Source of the DNA: Parapristionchus giblindavisi
Lineage: Eukaryota; Nematoda; Chromadorea; Rhabditida; Diplogasteridae
Direction of reading: 5' to 3'
NCBI GenBank assembly: GCA_943737045.1
Contig: CALSFV010000004.1
Span: forward strand, 1,313,501 to 1,377,500
DNA: 64,000 bases
The position numbers and the translations under genes were made by a program. The notes under the pieces were generated by a model. That model saw nothing but the letters and a program-made list of their open reading frames with translations, searched no databases and was not told the origin of the DNA. The first letter of the stretch is position 1. Each line of letters opens with the position of its first letter. Positions 11,165 to 22,729 of this stretch are shown in pieces.

Positions 11165-13711
11165 CCCTATTATGAGTGGTTCATTAACTTTCGTGGCTAA
11201 GACCTTGATGACTCGATTGGAATTATTTGATCGTCTATGTCTTGTGATCGCGATGAAACCAGCATTCACCTGGTATAATTTGTCTGTGATAGGAACCAGA
11301 GATAGCGCTGTATTATCCGATTCTTCGGAAATACATCAATTAATAGAATGTTGTGCTACGTAATATTATGTTGCCGATGTATATTCTGCCTAGGAGAATA
11401 AAACATAATAAACAATACCAATGATTAAAAAAATAAACAATACTGCATATTCTTATTCTCTTAATTCAGCCCGAACCAAAGAAGGCGAAAGTGGAGATGA
11501 CCGAAGACGAAATACTGAAGCAGAACCTCAAGGTATGATTATTGTAAGATGTGGATGAAGGGAAGGGCTTCTTTGTTTAATTTACACTGTCGTTGTACTT
11601 GGCCTGCAGCCGGAGAAATCTGTAGTGCAGGCTGCAATTTTGCGGGTGTGGCTGGCTTCTGACGCAAAATGTTTAATTTTTGTTTTATATGCCTGCAAGT
11701 GAGAATTGTTATGGGTGCCTGCACAATAGTCTGGCGGATGATTGTCCATGGATGAATCACATGGGAGATTGGTGTTGCACCCTTTCCCCTTATATCAATC
11801 AATACTTTGTATATTTGTTTGTGTTGGTGTTTAGTCTTGAAAAAATGCAGAGTTCATATGAGAGTTACGAGTGCATTGACCAATTGACAGAGGGTTGAGG
11901 CTAGATTATTTTGTAGATATTCTCAAAATTTGTGAAATCTATCCGGTATCTGGTTGAGGCTGTTTGCAGTCTATTCATATATTAACAGTCGTTGATGTGG
12001 TTACCCTAATTCTTATTTATTTATAAATAAATAAAATTTATGGTGATTGTGTTTTAATGGAATTTGCTTTCTTGTGAGTTCTGTGTTTCACAATTTTCAT
12101 TTACAATCACCAGCGCCTTTATCGGTAGTACTCCTCTCTTGAAAAGACAATGGTCAATGATGGTGATTGCAGTTTAAAGTTGTCTTGTAGTTGTCGAGTT
12201 TGCAAATATCCCGATTGTCAATCGATAATATCGATTTATCGTTTATTAATTTTAGCGTCAAGCGGAGCTGCAATGGGATCTGCGACAGCAATTCAAGCAG
12301 ATGCGACAGAAAGATATCATTGAGCTGCTCACCACCAATGATATGCATGTACCCACTGGAGAGGATGCGGTTGGTCTTTGATCTTTGCCATTTGGTCTTT
12401 GGAATTTGAAATCTGATCTTTGATCTGTGGTATTTGGTCTCTGATCTTTGGTATTTTGACTCTGATCTTTACACATGACTCTGGATTTATGGACTTGCTA
12501 TTACCACTAGACATAGTTTATGCCGAACGATAATGGCCTTTAATACCGTAACCGTTTGTCTAAAACTATCGTAACCCTTTTTGGAATACTGTAATCTCTC
12601 TCTGATTCAGTTACTCGATCGTGTCGTTGATGCGGCGCTTTTTGGTGTTCCTTCCGCGTGCACAAAGTGTCCTTCCGGACATATGGTATTCTCGTGAGTT
12701 TTATTGATTTATTGATTGGTTTACATTGCATTGCAACTTTGTGCACTGTACTTAATAAATTATTCTTAATTTAAATAATATTAATAATAATTTATCGTTT
12801 CTTGGACAAACGAAAATAACAATATTCTGTGGATAATATATATTGATTGAAATGGAAGACCGATGAAAATACTGTAATATCTAGATACTGTAATATATTA
12901 TCGATTATTGTTTCAGTACTTCCCATCAGACATACGTGTGTCTCGGTCATCTGTCGGAGTGGACAAAGTGCACGAATACCAATAAGAATCCGGTGAGATA
13001 TCGCCATATCTTTGACGTTGTCATTAATGCTTTTGACATATTGATCAATATTATGGCATTGTCTTTACTACTGTTGATATACTGATCAATAGCAGATCGC
13101 CTACGGTTAATTTAAATAATGGGATTGGTAAATGTCCTTCTTCCATAGTCTCGTTGAATCAACCTTGGGATGCGCGAGTTTGAGATATTTGCGTAGCGCG
13201 ATATCACCGGGTTCTTCGAGTGTCTCGATGCTAATTGGAATTTCTTCTTCCTAATTTTTCTCGATACGTCTACTATTATATCGGTGGAAGAAAGCAAGTG
13301 GTCAGCACCCTACGTGAATTGTAGGCATGATGAAACGAGTATCCATCTGGCAATTAGAGCAATGTTATAACTACAGATAACGAAAAGCATTGGGTTGGTA
13401 CATATCTTGCAACACATTTGGTGGTCCACCGAGTTCTTTTCGATTTAACATCGGACGATAATCACTGATAACTATGTAACATAAAACAATTTCGCCTATG
13501 GTTCATTTGAAAGGTGTGAGATAAGGGAACTTCTTCGGTTTCTATTTAGGGGGAAGGATACTTACTAGTTAACGATGAATACTAGTTCTTTAATTCTTAT
13601 AATTAACCTGATCTGACATGGCGACTCAGCTGATCGTAATCAGCGGAATAAAGTTATTTAAATGTAAAATGTAATGTGAATATAATTGCAGACCCGCACT
13701 CCTCTGGGGAT

Positions 13712-13775
13712 CTTAATCTACCCACTATATGAAAAAATCCTGTGAGGACGACGAAAATGTATGTTTTCGTTTCAG
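13712..13775 (+). other. Breakpoint joining PARP-1 copy A to PGAP3 copy B
   Basis: At 13711 the PARP-1 exon stops. About 64 bases follow, containing AATCTACCCACTATAT and CGAAAATGTATG, before PGAP3 exon sequence begins at 13776. The same motifs form part of a dispersed repeat at 23815-23975 and, inverted, at 45281-45448, suggesting repeat-mediated rearrangement. Confidence 0.7.
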
Positions 13776-15084
13776 TGTGGCTCTATTATTTGGTTGCTTC
13801 TACGTGAGACATGTCGTGAATCTACTCCATCACTTTGATTACGGTAACTGCTTTTTTTGTTAAATGATTTTAATGAATATATCGTTATTATAGCCATAGG
13901 TGGGCGCGTGAAAAGGAATTCTTTTTGCGCACAGCCTTTCCTTCCCTTGCGGGGCCTTGCGCATAGCCTTCCCTCGCAAAAATTGGAAAATTTCCAATCA
14001 AATATGCTAAAACATGCCCATGCGCATAGCCTTGCCCTACAATTCCCCGGTTTGCGCACAGCCTTTCCCCCAGCGTGCCCACCTATGATTATAGCCTAGA
14101 GTGGATCGGTAATTATCGATCGAAATTTTGATTTGGTTATTATAATATTATTAAAAAAGACAAAAGGATTGTGGTTATGTTAAAGAGAATGAAAAGGAAA
14201 GATAAGAGCTAAGTAAAATGTATTATTAGGTCAATTTCTAATAATTTAATATTTAAATGAATAATATTCCTCAGGCTACAACATGATGGTGTGCATCTCC
14301 TCCTCCATAGTCACTCTCATCGTCTATCTCTCCTATCTCATCAATCGAGTTTGGTACAGTATCCTCCCTGAGACGATCCGATCGATTGCTTCTGATGCTA
14401 CTCACGTGGACCATCGCATCTGTGAGGGCATTTTAATAATTTTTTTTAGATCTTTAATACATTTTGTAGTCAACGTAGCATGTTGAAATGCACTGAAATG
14501 TTTGTATTGGGAAAGTGAGATCTCACCCGTGCGAATCGTGTTTCATTTGGTTAATAAAGACAGACCTAGTAATGTTGGTCTGATTCTATTTCCGATTGCA
14601 TTTGGAACATTTTCTTTTTTATCTAATCATAAAATCCATCTATCAATCAATTGACTCATATCAATTAAATTACTAGTATTAAAAAAAACAGACTTAGAAT
14701 TGTATTGCTGACATATCACCGATCTTCATTGGAAATGTACATATTTGAATATAGGTTTTCATCATAATATCTCAATTTTATGTTTGTCTGCGAGAGAAAA
14801 TTTTGAACATTCTTGAAATCTCACAAGCAGGATTCGTGTTTCATGCAATCATAACTTGGAGATGCTCTATCAAAATATGATCACAGTGGGAAAATCACTA
14901 TACTGATTTATACTGATTAATATTACAGGTTGCACTGGAGCTATTGGACTTTGTTCCATTATGGTTCACCATCGATGCTCATTCCCTATTCCACGCGGCT
15001 ACCGTACCTCTGCCTCTGATCACGGCCACATTCATCGAAACTCACGCACGCGAGAGCGGTGCTGACTATGCCAAGATTGTGTAG
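13776..15084 (+). pseudogene. PGAP3: PGAP3-like copy B, truncated and frameshifted
   Basis: Three exons remain: 13776-13843 (HHFDYG), 14275-14421 and 14929-15084 (TAG at 15082-15084). They correspond to the last three exons of copy A. Exon 14275-14421 is 8 bases shorter than in copy A (missing around the LINR-YRQFG stretch), which breaks the frame before the last exon. Everything 5' of 13776 was lost at the breakpoint. The final exon is nearly identical to the other copies, including the LELLDFVPLWF motif, but cannot be read in frame. A MITE inserted at 13895-14087. Confidence 0.85.
13895..14087. repeat. hAT-like MITE, CATAGGTGGGC family
   Basis: Ends CATAGGTGGGC...GCCCACCTATG are flanked by a perfect 8-bp duplication ATTATAGC (13887-13894 and 14088-14095). 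An 8-bp target duplication is typical of hAT elements. Relatives are at 23689, 34650 and 45939. Confidence 0.9.
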
Positions 15085-15425
15085 TGTACACCATGATGGA
15101 TTACGGTAGAGTGCGAATAGTGCGACGCCTTTTACCAAAAAGGCTATTGTACATTTGATTTTTTTATAACATAGTTTTATATGTATTAACTTTTCATAGA
15201 GCATTTATAATTGTAAGTCATATCTTTAATGTCATTTGTGCCTTATATTCTCATCTCTCACTGTGATGCCCGTTTTAGACCCTGATTATCGATTGCTTTA
15301 GATCGTTGTAGAATTACCAATTATTGATTGTTTTCTACAAAATATTAATTGTTTCATGCCATTGTACTTCATTCATATCTGTACTTAACCATAGCTAACA
15401 TAATCTCATTAATATTAGTAACTGC

Positions 15426-15431
15426 AATAAA
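15426..15431 (+). terminator. Polyadenylation signal of PGAP3 copy B
   Basis: AATAAA in the conserved 3' flank, aligned with 3599 and 46983. Confidence 0.5.
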
Positions 15432-15670
15432 GTATTCCAACTTGTAGTTGGTGTGTCGAGAACAAAGTGCATTCTGCTGTTAGTGGCAGTATAATATATT
15501 AATACCTTGAAGATCACATCATATAAACATAATAAATTGATATTTGATTTAAATAGAATTTGTTTATTGATGAAATGCTGATTAGCCTTACTAATTGCAT
15601 GACCCCCGTCTTACTTACCCCAGAAAAGACTCGAAAGAGCGGTTTGAGGGAAGCTGCTGAGTGGTGTGGC

Positions 15671-15833
15671 CCATAGGTCGAAAAGTATGTTACAAAGTAT
15701 CAAGCCTGACCGGATTTTAAGCCAAAATTTCACAAAAAACGAAAAACCTGACCGGATTTTGAACCAAATTTGCCAAAAATTGAAAAACCTTACCGGATTT
15801 TGAAATCCGATAACCTAGCTATTCGACCTATGG
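15671..15833. repeat. MITE, CCATAGGTCGAA family
   Basis: Inserted in the sequence GAGTGGTGTGGTCTC, which is uninterrupted in copy A (3818-3841). TGTGG is duplicated on both sides. Ends CCATAGGTCGAA...TTCGACCTATGG. Confidence 0.88.
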
Positions 15834-15883
15834 TGTGGTCTCTTGAAAACAACAATTGGTCGATTGCAGGATTTCCGTTCAGT

Positions 15884-16142
15884 ATGGGTGATGAACACGA
15901 ACGGATATGTAATTTACCGTACGCTGCAGGTTATTGATTGATTATTTGATCTTATCATTTCGATGAATAATGATACTGTAGCAGCTCTGATTATCGATCG
16001 TTGTAGAGTACGCGAAAAGAGGCTCTGAGTTCTGCAGGAAGTGCAACCAGAACATCAATGATGTGAGAATATCGATTGATCGAGTTTTTTCGTACCGTAA
16101 TCCTGTCCAATTTCAATCAATATCAGGAAACGGTCATGCTCG
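15884..16142 (+). pseudogene. parp-1: PARP-1 copy B, first two exons only
   Basis: ATG exon 15884-15929 and exon 16007-16062 match copies A and C and encode the start of the first zinc finger (EYAKRGSEFCRKC). The intron then runs as in copy C to about 16136-16142 (CGGTCATG), where it switches without a gap into GS intron sequence matching 32008-32060. The third exon, which carries the His-Cys half of the finger, is missing, so no functional protein is expected. Confidence 0.85.
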
Positions 16143-16144
16143 TG
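16136..16144 (+). other. Fusion junction PARP-1 intron / GS intron
   Basis: Left of here the sequence follows PARP-1 copy C (47470-47492). Right of here it follows the GS intron of copy 2 (from about 31980). Both parents contain CGGTCATG at the switch point, consistent with microhomology-mediated joining. Confidence 0.75.
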
Positions 16145-16272
16145 GTACCAAGGTATACTGTAGGGTTACGGTATACTGTAATGTCACGGTAGTTTTCTGT
16201 AGTATTAAGGGGACTGATATACTGTAGGGTTACGGTCATGGTACCAAGGTATACTGCAGGGTTACGGTCATG

Positions 16273-16893
16273 TTTCTGGAGGGTGATAAGACGTTTCAGA
16301 AATTTCACTTCAGAAAGTGCTATTTGAGAAAATCTTCTTCAGAAAAGGACGTTTCAGAAATTTCCACTTCAGATATGATTTTCCAGAAAAGGACGTTTCA
16401 GAAATTTTTTTTCAGAAATTCCAACTCAGAAAAGGACGTTTCAGAAATTGGCACTTCAGCAATTCCAACTCAGAAAAGGACGTTTCAGAATTTGGCACTT
16501 CAGAAATTCCAACTCAGAAAAGGACGTTTCAGAAAATTTTCCCGTTGTAATTGAATGCTACTAAATTTATTCTAAGCGATCTTCTCTGCAGTTTAAAGCC
16601 ACAAAGCGTACTGCAAAATTTCTGAAACGTCCTTTTCTGAGTTGGAATTTCTGAAAAATAATTTCTGAAACGTCCTTTTCTGAGTTGGAATTTCTGAAGT
16701 GCCAATTTCTGAAACGTCCTTTTCTGAGTTGGAATTTCTGAAATGAAAACTTCTGAAACGTCCTTTTCTGGAAAAGATTTTCCGAAATGACATTTTCTGA
16801 AGCGAAATTTCTGAAACGTCCTTTTCTGAAAATTAGTTTCTGAAGTGTCCTTTTCCGAAGTGAAATTTCTGAAACGTCTTATCACCTTTCTGG
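16273..16893. repeat. Foldback with tandem TTTCAGAAA/GGACG units
   Basis: Multiple ~29-32-bp units built on TCAGAAAAGGACGTTTCAGAA on the left are mirrored by complementary units on the right. Outer ends GATAAGACGTTTCAGAAATT and its complement flank a short unique centre (16540-16615). It lies in the GS intron and is absent from GS copy 2 at the matching place. Confidence 0.85.
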
Positions 16894-17062
16894 AGTATTA
16901 CTGAGACAAACTGGAGTACTTGTAGGATTTTATTGGACTATTTATTGTGGATTTCGATAAATGGCTCAGATCACTCATGTTGGGACTATGTATATTGGGT
17001 GTGCTCAGCACCGTTACAGTACTCCTAGGACATTCGTCTACCGTAACCTTCGTCCATATCAG

Positions 17063-19281
17063 GTCCTTACTACTGTGGCGTCGGTTCGGACAAGGTATAC
17101 GGTAGGGAGATTGTGGAGGCACACGTACGCGCCTGTATGTACGCAGGCATCAAACTGAGCGGGACGAACGCTGAAAGTATGCCTGCCCAGGTTTGATCTT
17201 TGATCTTTGATCTTGTGATCTTTGGATTTTTGGTCTTTTACTTCGTAAACATGTATAATCCTTCATTGCGATCTAATCTTATAATCTTCTGAACTATTAC
17301 TTCTATAATATAACTAATCTCTGACATATTAGTCATTGATTTAGTATTACTGTAATGTTATTGAAATACGGATTATTATTGATCTTTGATCTTTGATATT
17401 TTCAGTGGGAATTCCAAGTGGGTCCATGTGAGGGCATTGCGATGGGCGATCAATTGTGGATGGCTCGCTTCATTCTCTACAGAATCTGCGAGGTTGGTAT
17501 CGCTATTCAACAATTATTTATTGATTTTTTTTAATCCTTGTTTTGAATATTGACTAGATACAAATTCAATTTCCGTTGTTAAACGTAACTTGTTATGAAT
17601 TTAAAAAAAAATAATCAATGACTTCAAAGATCGCTTTTTCAGGATTTCGGTGTTGTGGTCTCACTGGACCCGAAACCCGTGGTGGGCGACTGGAACGGAG
17701 CTGGTTGCCATGCGAACTTCTCCACCAAAGCAATGAGAGAGAAGGGCGGATATCCGTAAGTGAACTTAATGCACACTTTATGCTTCTTTTTCTTTAAATT
17801 TTGTATTGTATAGTATAATATTTACTTCAACCCCTCATATCTGTGTCAAACCAGTGCGAGAATGAGTTGCAATTTAGAATCAGTTAGAAACGTGAATCTG
17901 ACATTCATTTATCCCATACCATGAGAGAGAAGGGCGGATATCCGTAAGTGAACTTAATGCACATTTTGTGTGTAGGATTTTGCTCCAACTTTGTAATTGT
18001 GCAATATATTATTTAAATTAACCCTATCTGTGACGTACCAGTGCATCTGAGAATGAGTTACAATTTAGGATCAGTTAGAAACATCAATCTGACAGTTGTC
18101 ATGTACAAAATCTCTCGTGATCGTGTTTGCCTAAAATAGATCAATAACCTTGCGCCTGAAAATAGGCACAAGGTTGTGCGATATAATCATATCACCAATA
18201 TTTCTCTCCAGTTTTTATCACCTTTCCTGTCACATTGACTCAATGAAAGATGAATAAATATACAAAGGGTAAAGGTAAAGGCACAATCCGTTATTCAAGG
18301 CACACGAAGTCCTGCGAGTGATCACTGCTAGGCCAGTGATAATTTATAATAATAATAATTTATCTACGCCCGAGGCGCAACAGCAATTAAGTGAACAATA
18401 TTGGTAAAAATATGATTGAAGACTCCTGATTCATTGAGAAAGTGATAATTCGACGATATTGGGGTGGGCATCCAATCGACGTTTAAATAATCTAATATCA
18501 GGGGCTGTTCGGATAATAACTGGTAATTGGGAGTATAATCGGGCTGTTCTGAGTGGGAGAATTTAGTGATAATTTGAATAAATATATAAATAAATCATTG
18601 CTTTTGTCAGTGCCATCGAGGAGGCCATCCACAAGTTGTCCGAGGTGCACAATCAGCACATTGCCTATTACGATCCGCATGGAGGACGCGATAATGAGAG
18701 GTACGGTATTGGTGGTTGAGTTACGGTAGGAGAGATACTGTAGCTACGGTATGTGTTATCGTGAAATGAGATGAGGGATACTGTAGGCACTTTAAGTAGC
18801 GTGGGTATATAGTAGTCTGAGATGGTAGGAGGGATACTGCAGACATCGTTAATTGTACTGTAGCCAATAATGAGGTACTGTATGATTGATTGAATCCGCA
18901 TAATTTCAGACGTCTAACGAGCGCACACGAGACTGAGACTATCGATGCATTGATCTTTGGTCTTTGATCTCTTTATATTTATAGGCGTGGCCAATCGACA
19001 GTGTTCCATTCGCATTCCCAAGCAGACTTTCGACGATCAATGCGTAAGTGTATTCTTAACCTTATGCTTACTTATACCTAAACTTAATTGACTTAAGAAC
19101 TTAGCTTTACTTAAGTCAATCCTTAAGCCACTAAGTACTAAGTCCATTGCAGGGTTTCTGCGAGGATCGTCGGCCGTCATCTAATTGTGATCCATATACC
19201 GTAACCTCTGCCCTAGTGAAGACTTGCTGTCTCGAGGGACGGGACCGCAAACTCTCCCTTACTTATGTACCTAATTTCTAA
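17063..19281 (+). pseudogene. gln: Glutamine synthetase copy 1, 3' half (5' replaced by PARP-1)
   Basis: Exons 17063-17190 ([20 protein letters not shown]...), 17406-17492 ([18 protein letters not shown]), 17643-17755 ([15 protein letters not shown]), 18611-18700, from about 18911, 18985-19043 (GVANRQCSIRIP) and 19153-19281 ([12 protein letters not shown]...; TAA). GS condenses glutamate with ammonia using ATP. The [14 protein letters not shown] and [12 protein letters not shown] stretches are conserved catalytic-domain segments of eukaryotic GS. Exon phases fit except at 18911-18984, where the LTSAHETETIDA exon has no recognisable GT donor and runs into a GATCTTT-rich 30-nt gap, so splicing there is doubtful. 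The N-terminal half, including the active-site exon with [11 protein letters not shown], is absent because of the fusion at 16140. The 3' end of exon 17643-17755 and its donor are duplicated at 17920-17970. Confidence 0.85.
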
Positions 19282-19291
19282 GTCTTGCTAA

Positions 19292-19927
19292 CATGGGAAT
19301 GGTCGGAACTCACATTTCCGGATTTTCACGAAAGTTGCAGGGTTTACTAAATCGACTACGCTGATTCCAAATCAGCCTTAAAAACCTGCCAAATGTTTTT
19401 CTGAAGCAAGTTATAGCCCGACAAAAGGCAATTTATTTTTTAATTTTTCAGACGATTGTTCAACTGATTTCCCCGCGCGATATGAATTTTATCCGTCTAT
19501 TCTCTTCTCTTCTCTTGTCTATCCCTATCCATTCCTAGCTGCAGCATGGTAAAGTGTTATGATGTTTTGTTGGCATTCCGGAGGGAGCTGCTTCGATTCC
19601 CCGGCTGTGAACTTCCTTTACTGATTCATGCGTGATTAATTTTTTTTTAAATTTTAAAAGATCCTTCTTGGACACCAACCAAACAACGTATTACTTGACT
19701 ACGCTGCATCTGGGAGTGGAGAAAAAGAGCAAGCTCATGTCGCGTGGGGAAATCTGTTGAAAAAAATGCCTGAAAATGAAAAAAAAATCGATTTTCATCG
19801 GGCTATAACTCGCTACAGAAAAACATTTGGCAGGTTTTTAAGGCTGATTTGAAATCAGCGTTGTCGATTTAGTAAACCCTGCAACTTTCGCGAAAATCAG
19901 GCAATGTGAGTTCCGACCATTCCCATG
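19292..19927. repeat. Foldback element, TAA-flanked (PIF/Harbinger-like)
   Basis: Ends CATGGGAATGGTCGGAACTC and its complement have arms of ~170 bp or more. They are flanked by TAA on both sides (19289-19291 and 19928-19930). A 3-bp TWA duplication suggests PIF/Harbinger mobilisation. It sits 10 bp after the GS stop, in the presumed 3' UTR, ahead of AATAAA near 19953. Confidence 0.8.
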
Positions 19928-19930
19928 TAA

Positions 19931-20480
19931 ATCACACCTATGGAAATAATCAAATAAATATTTTTATCACAAGTCTGACACTTGTTTCTTTCACATTTAC
20001 TGGGCTATCTGAATATGTGGTAAATCTGTGATTACTGTAGAACAGGTATTAGCCTTTATTGATTTGTAAGTTATTGTTTGCTCGCGCTCGTGACATGCCT
20101 CATGACGTTTCGTGACGGGAGAATCCTACGGGGATCGAAGTCATCGATAAACAGAAAAGCCTGATTTAATCTCTTCCTCTTATCCACAAGGCCGTAGTTT
20201 TCTACGTCAAACATATACTCACGCCCAGCATGCGGTGTTATTTCATTACCTTATTATATATGCCGATTTCTGGCCCCGCCCATTTAACTGCGCGGGGATG
20301 GACACTTCGAATGACTACTTCCCTCTCTATTTCGCATGAGAGAAATAAAATCTCCCATACGAAATTCCCCAGGACCCGTAGCGCAACAACAACACCCCAA
20401 ATGACTTTATCAAGAAAAATGTGAAAAAAGAAGCCTTCGTAGAGTAGTTGCTGGTGCGTAGTCAGAGACGGACAGCTACA
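19931..20480. other. No gene seen
   Basis: Contains the likely GS polyadenylation signal near 19953 and otherwise unremarkable sequence flanking the ubiquitin-L40 remnant. Short ORFs have no recognisable content. Confidence 0.4.
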
Positions 20481-20703
20481 GTCATTGGAGTGACCGCACT
20501 TCTTCTTACGGCAGTTGGTGGCACGGGGTGGGAGACGAGCGCAGCACTTGCGGCAGATCTGCTTGTCGCAGTTGTACTTCTGAGCGAGCATACGGAGAAG
20601 GCTCGATGATACCTCCGCAAAGACGGGGAGAAAGATCGAGGGTAGCCAACTTTTCAATTCCGCACTGGGCGAGAGTGCCGTCATCCTCGAGCCACAGTCA
20701 GGC
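20481..20703 (-). pseudogene. Degraded ubiquitin-ribosomal protein L40 fusion
   Basis: On the minus strand, after a TTTTCAG acceptor ending at 20704, the sequence encodes a degenerate ubiquitin tail ([20 protein letters not shown]... then [10 protein letters not shown]). A one-base shift then leads into [18 protein letters not shown] and [14 protein letters not shown], an almost perfect L40 zinc-finger protein. UBA52/ubq-2 genes make ubiquitin fused to 60S protein L40. The ubiquitin half has many substitutions, including lost RLRGG context and a TGA just after the acceptor. The L40 half is much better conserved but lacks the final basic LRIKKKLK tail. The shift and stop indicate a pseudogene fragment. 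The acceptor shows it derives from genomic DNA rather than a processed transcript. Confidence 0.8.
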
Positions 20704-22729
20704 CTGAAAAATATATCAGTCGTTGATGATCACAAGTATAATAATAGGTAGAAGTTCACACATGATCATGTTCTGGAGAAAATGGGTTCTCAAGGTTTCC
20801 ACTCGGCACTACTTCCGATTATGCTATCATATATCCGCAATTTACACTATAGCGCCGTTCGGATTCAAACATACTCTCAATCAGCATACCGTTATCGAAC
20901 ACCGACATATTACCATTTCATGCATTTATTAAACTTAGAAATGAATTCAAAAATATTAAATGTCGTTTCGTGAAAAAATGTATGTGAATATGCCACACTG
21001 AAGCTACGCAAAAGGAATAACAGGGAAAGGTTGGTAGTCGTCATGCCGTTATCGCAGCAGTGCCGGTGACCCAAATAAGATCGAACTAATCGATAACCTT
21101 TCTCACCTTGCACGAGGACAATCCAACGGGTCGAGAAAGTAGCTGTGGGTGCGACAGTCGGTGAAACCATAGCGATCAGATTAGGTGGACGAGTCGAGGA
21201 CACCTGAATCAGCACAGATAATTTGAATAAATAATTGCGATACACAAGGATATCTGAATCAATAGATAATTCTAACAACTAGAGATGAATGAGCGCAGAA
21301 ACGTGTCTACACTCATGCCTGAATCAACACGAATTTGTGGATCGATTTTCTTTCTCACCTGGCCTTTGTCAATCCTGGACGGTGACACGAACTCGAGAGC
21401 CGATAGGACCACAGGGAGTCGAAGGGCTCGAGCAGGTCTGAATCAACGGATAATTCTAGCGCATACTAGAGAAATTGACAAAAGCAGGAAAAGGACAACT
21501 TTCGAAAATAATCAAAATGTAAAGCAATTAAAAAGCTATAGGTAAGATTGGACAACGACCGAACGGCTTCTGACATACAAACGCAATATGGCTAGCAATA
21601 ACAAGGAAAACGATGAAAACGAGCAGCAAAAAAAAAAGAAAAAAAGAAAATAGGAACTGAAAACTTTCTCGAATGTTGAATCATTACGGTAGTCATGCTA
21701 TTCCGGTTAAGACACGTTTTAATATAATAAGATTCTTTTCTGGCATACTGTAAGAAAACAATTGACATCAAGTGGGCTGAAAGTTGCTCTTGAAATGGGT
21801 TAAACTGCCAATTTGCTCTGTATATTTCGATCATTCGCCTCATTTTTGCTCCTATCCTCTTCTTTAGCTTTAGATGCTTATGCTGTGTTCAAAAGAAAGT
21901 AAGAGAATTCTCTCCATTTTTGCACAACGCTCTTCTCTAGTTCCCGTTTCGTTTCTTTACGTTTTCTTAACTTTGAATACCATATTGAAACGGCCTAAAC
22001 ATATCTTTAGTTGTGATCACTAATGTTGTATTGCTTTATAATTTCGATCAATAAGTGCGTGAATGGTTCTTTCAGAACGTATTTCGTTTATAGCACTCTC
22101 CTTTTGTTGTTCTCATGAGAGATCTCAATGTTGCGCTCAATTTCCTTCTTCCAGCGTTGCTTAATTCAACCTGCTCTGCTTATGAAATATTTCGAAATGT
22201 TTAATCTACTTTTTTTCTCTCTGGAATTACTTCGCCTCACTTTCGAAACATAACTGTCCTATATCTTTAGAACAGCGTATTAAACAGTTCAAAGCTTTTT
22301 CGTTTACTACTCTTAATCATTCAAATTAAATACTTGCTCTATTATATTTAAAATTGCGAAATGTATGATTTGCAGCCTTTGGTGATGCTTTGCGAAGGAC
22401 CGGAGGAAAGGCGTCGCGGCCACGTGCGGACGCTACAAGGAGCTCTTCAAGGTAGAGTCACGCGATGCCTGGCTAGATATCATGTAGGCTAGCATCGGAT
22501 TAGTTATTAAACATATGAAATTAGATGTAGTATCATCGTAAATTAATCTCGTTGGACCACGAGATCGAGAAATCAAAAGGCTCTCTGGCTTGCGATTTTT
22601 GGGATTTGAAGGATCAGAGGGGGTATGATATTTTTTTCGACAGGGTGAGGTGTAAACCTTGATCGAAGATTTGTGTGTACTTTTGCATGAAAGTCCCATA
22701 GTTCTATGCTTTTCGTAAGTTCCAGCTAG
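20704..22729. other. No confident gene; AT-rich with splice-like signals
   Basis: On the minus strand, 21437-21356 and 21208-21107 are bounded by TTGATTCAG-type acceptors and GTGAGAAAG donors and are open. Their translations match nothing I recognise and the flanking TGAATCA motifs are themselves repeated. On the plus strand, 22376-22452 is a splice-bounded open stretch, also unrecognised. Confidence 0.3.

Larger units (their letters stand above)
3881..13711 (+). pseudogene. parp-1: PARP-1 copy A, frameshifted and 3'-truncated
   Basis: Exons: 3881-3926, 4004-4059, 4478-4639, 6928-7030, 9236-9347, 9615-9769, 10217-10316, 10470-10604, 11470-11532, 12256-12369, 12611-12693, 12917-12992 and 13692-13711. 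Exons 1-3 encode an intact first PARP zinc finger (CRKC ... HVDC) ending with WLKWEDQ. Compared with copy C, exon 4 (6928-7030) lacks 13 bases, which shifts frame. The shifted frame meets a stop in the next exon, just after the second zinc finger should begin. Downstream exons (second finger, acidic linker, PADR1 finger) are otherwise well preserved. The donor at 9770 reads GTCAGT instead of GTAAGT. The gene stops abruptly at 13711, inside the exon beginning TRTPLG. WGR, helical and catalytic parts are absent. This is a pseudogene, although a short N-terminal finger protein could still be translated. Confidence 0.85.

Noticed and set aside
16270..16885. Long ORFs in both directions over the TTTCAGAAA repeats
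   Set aside because: They are produced by tandem and inverted repeat units. The repetitive peptides (QKRTFQK-type) are compositional.
21107..21437. Minus-strand splice-bounded open pieces upstream of the L40 relic
   Set aside because: The translations match no family, and the flanking TGAATCA motifs are repeated, so the splice-like ends may be repeat artefacts.
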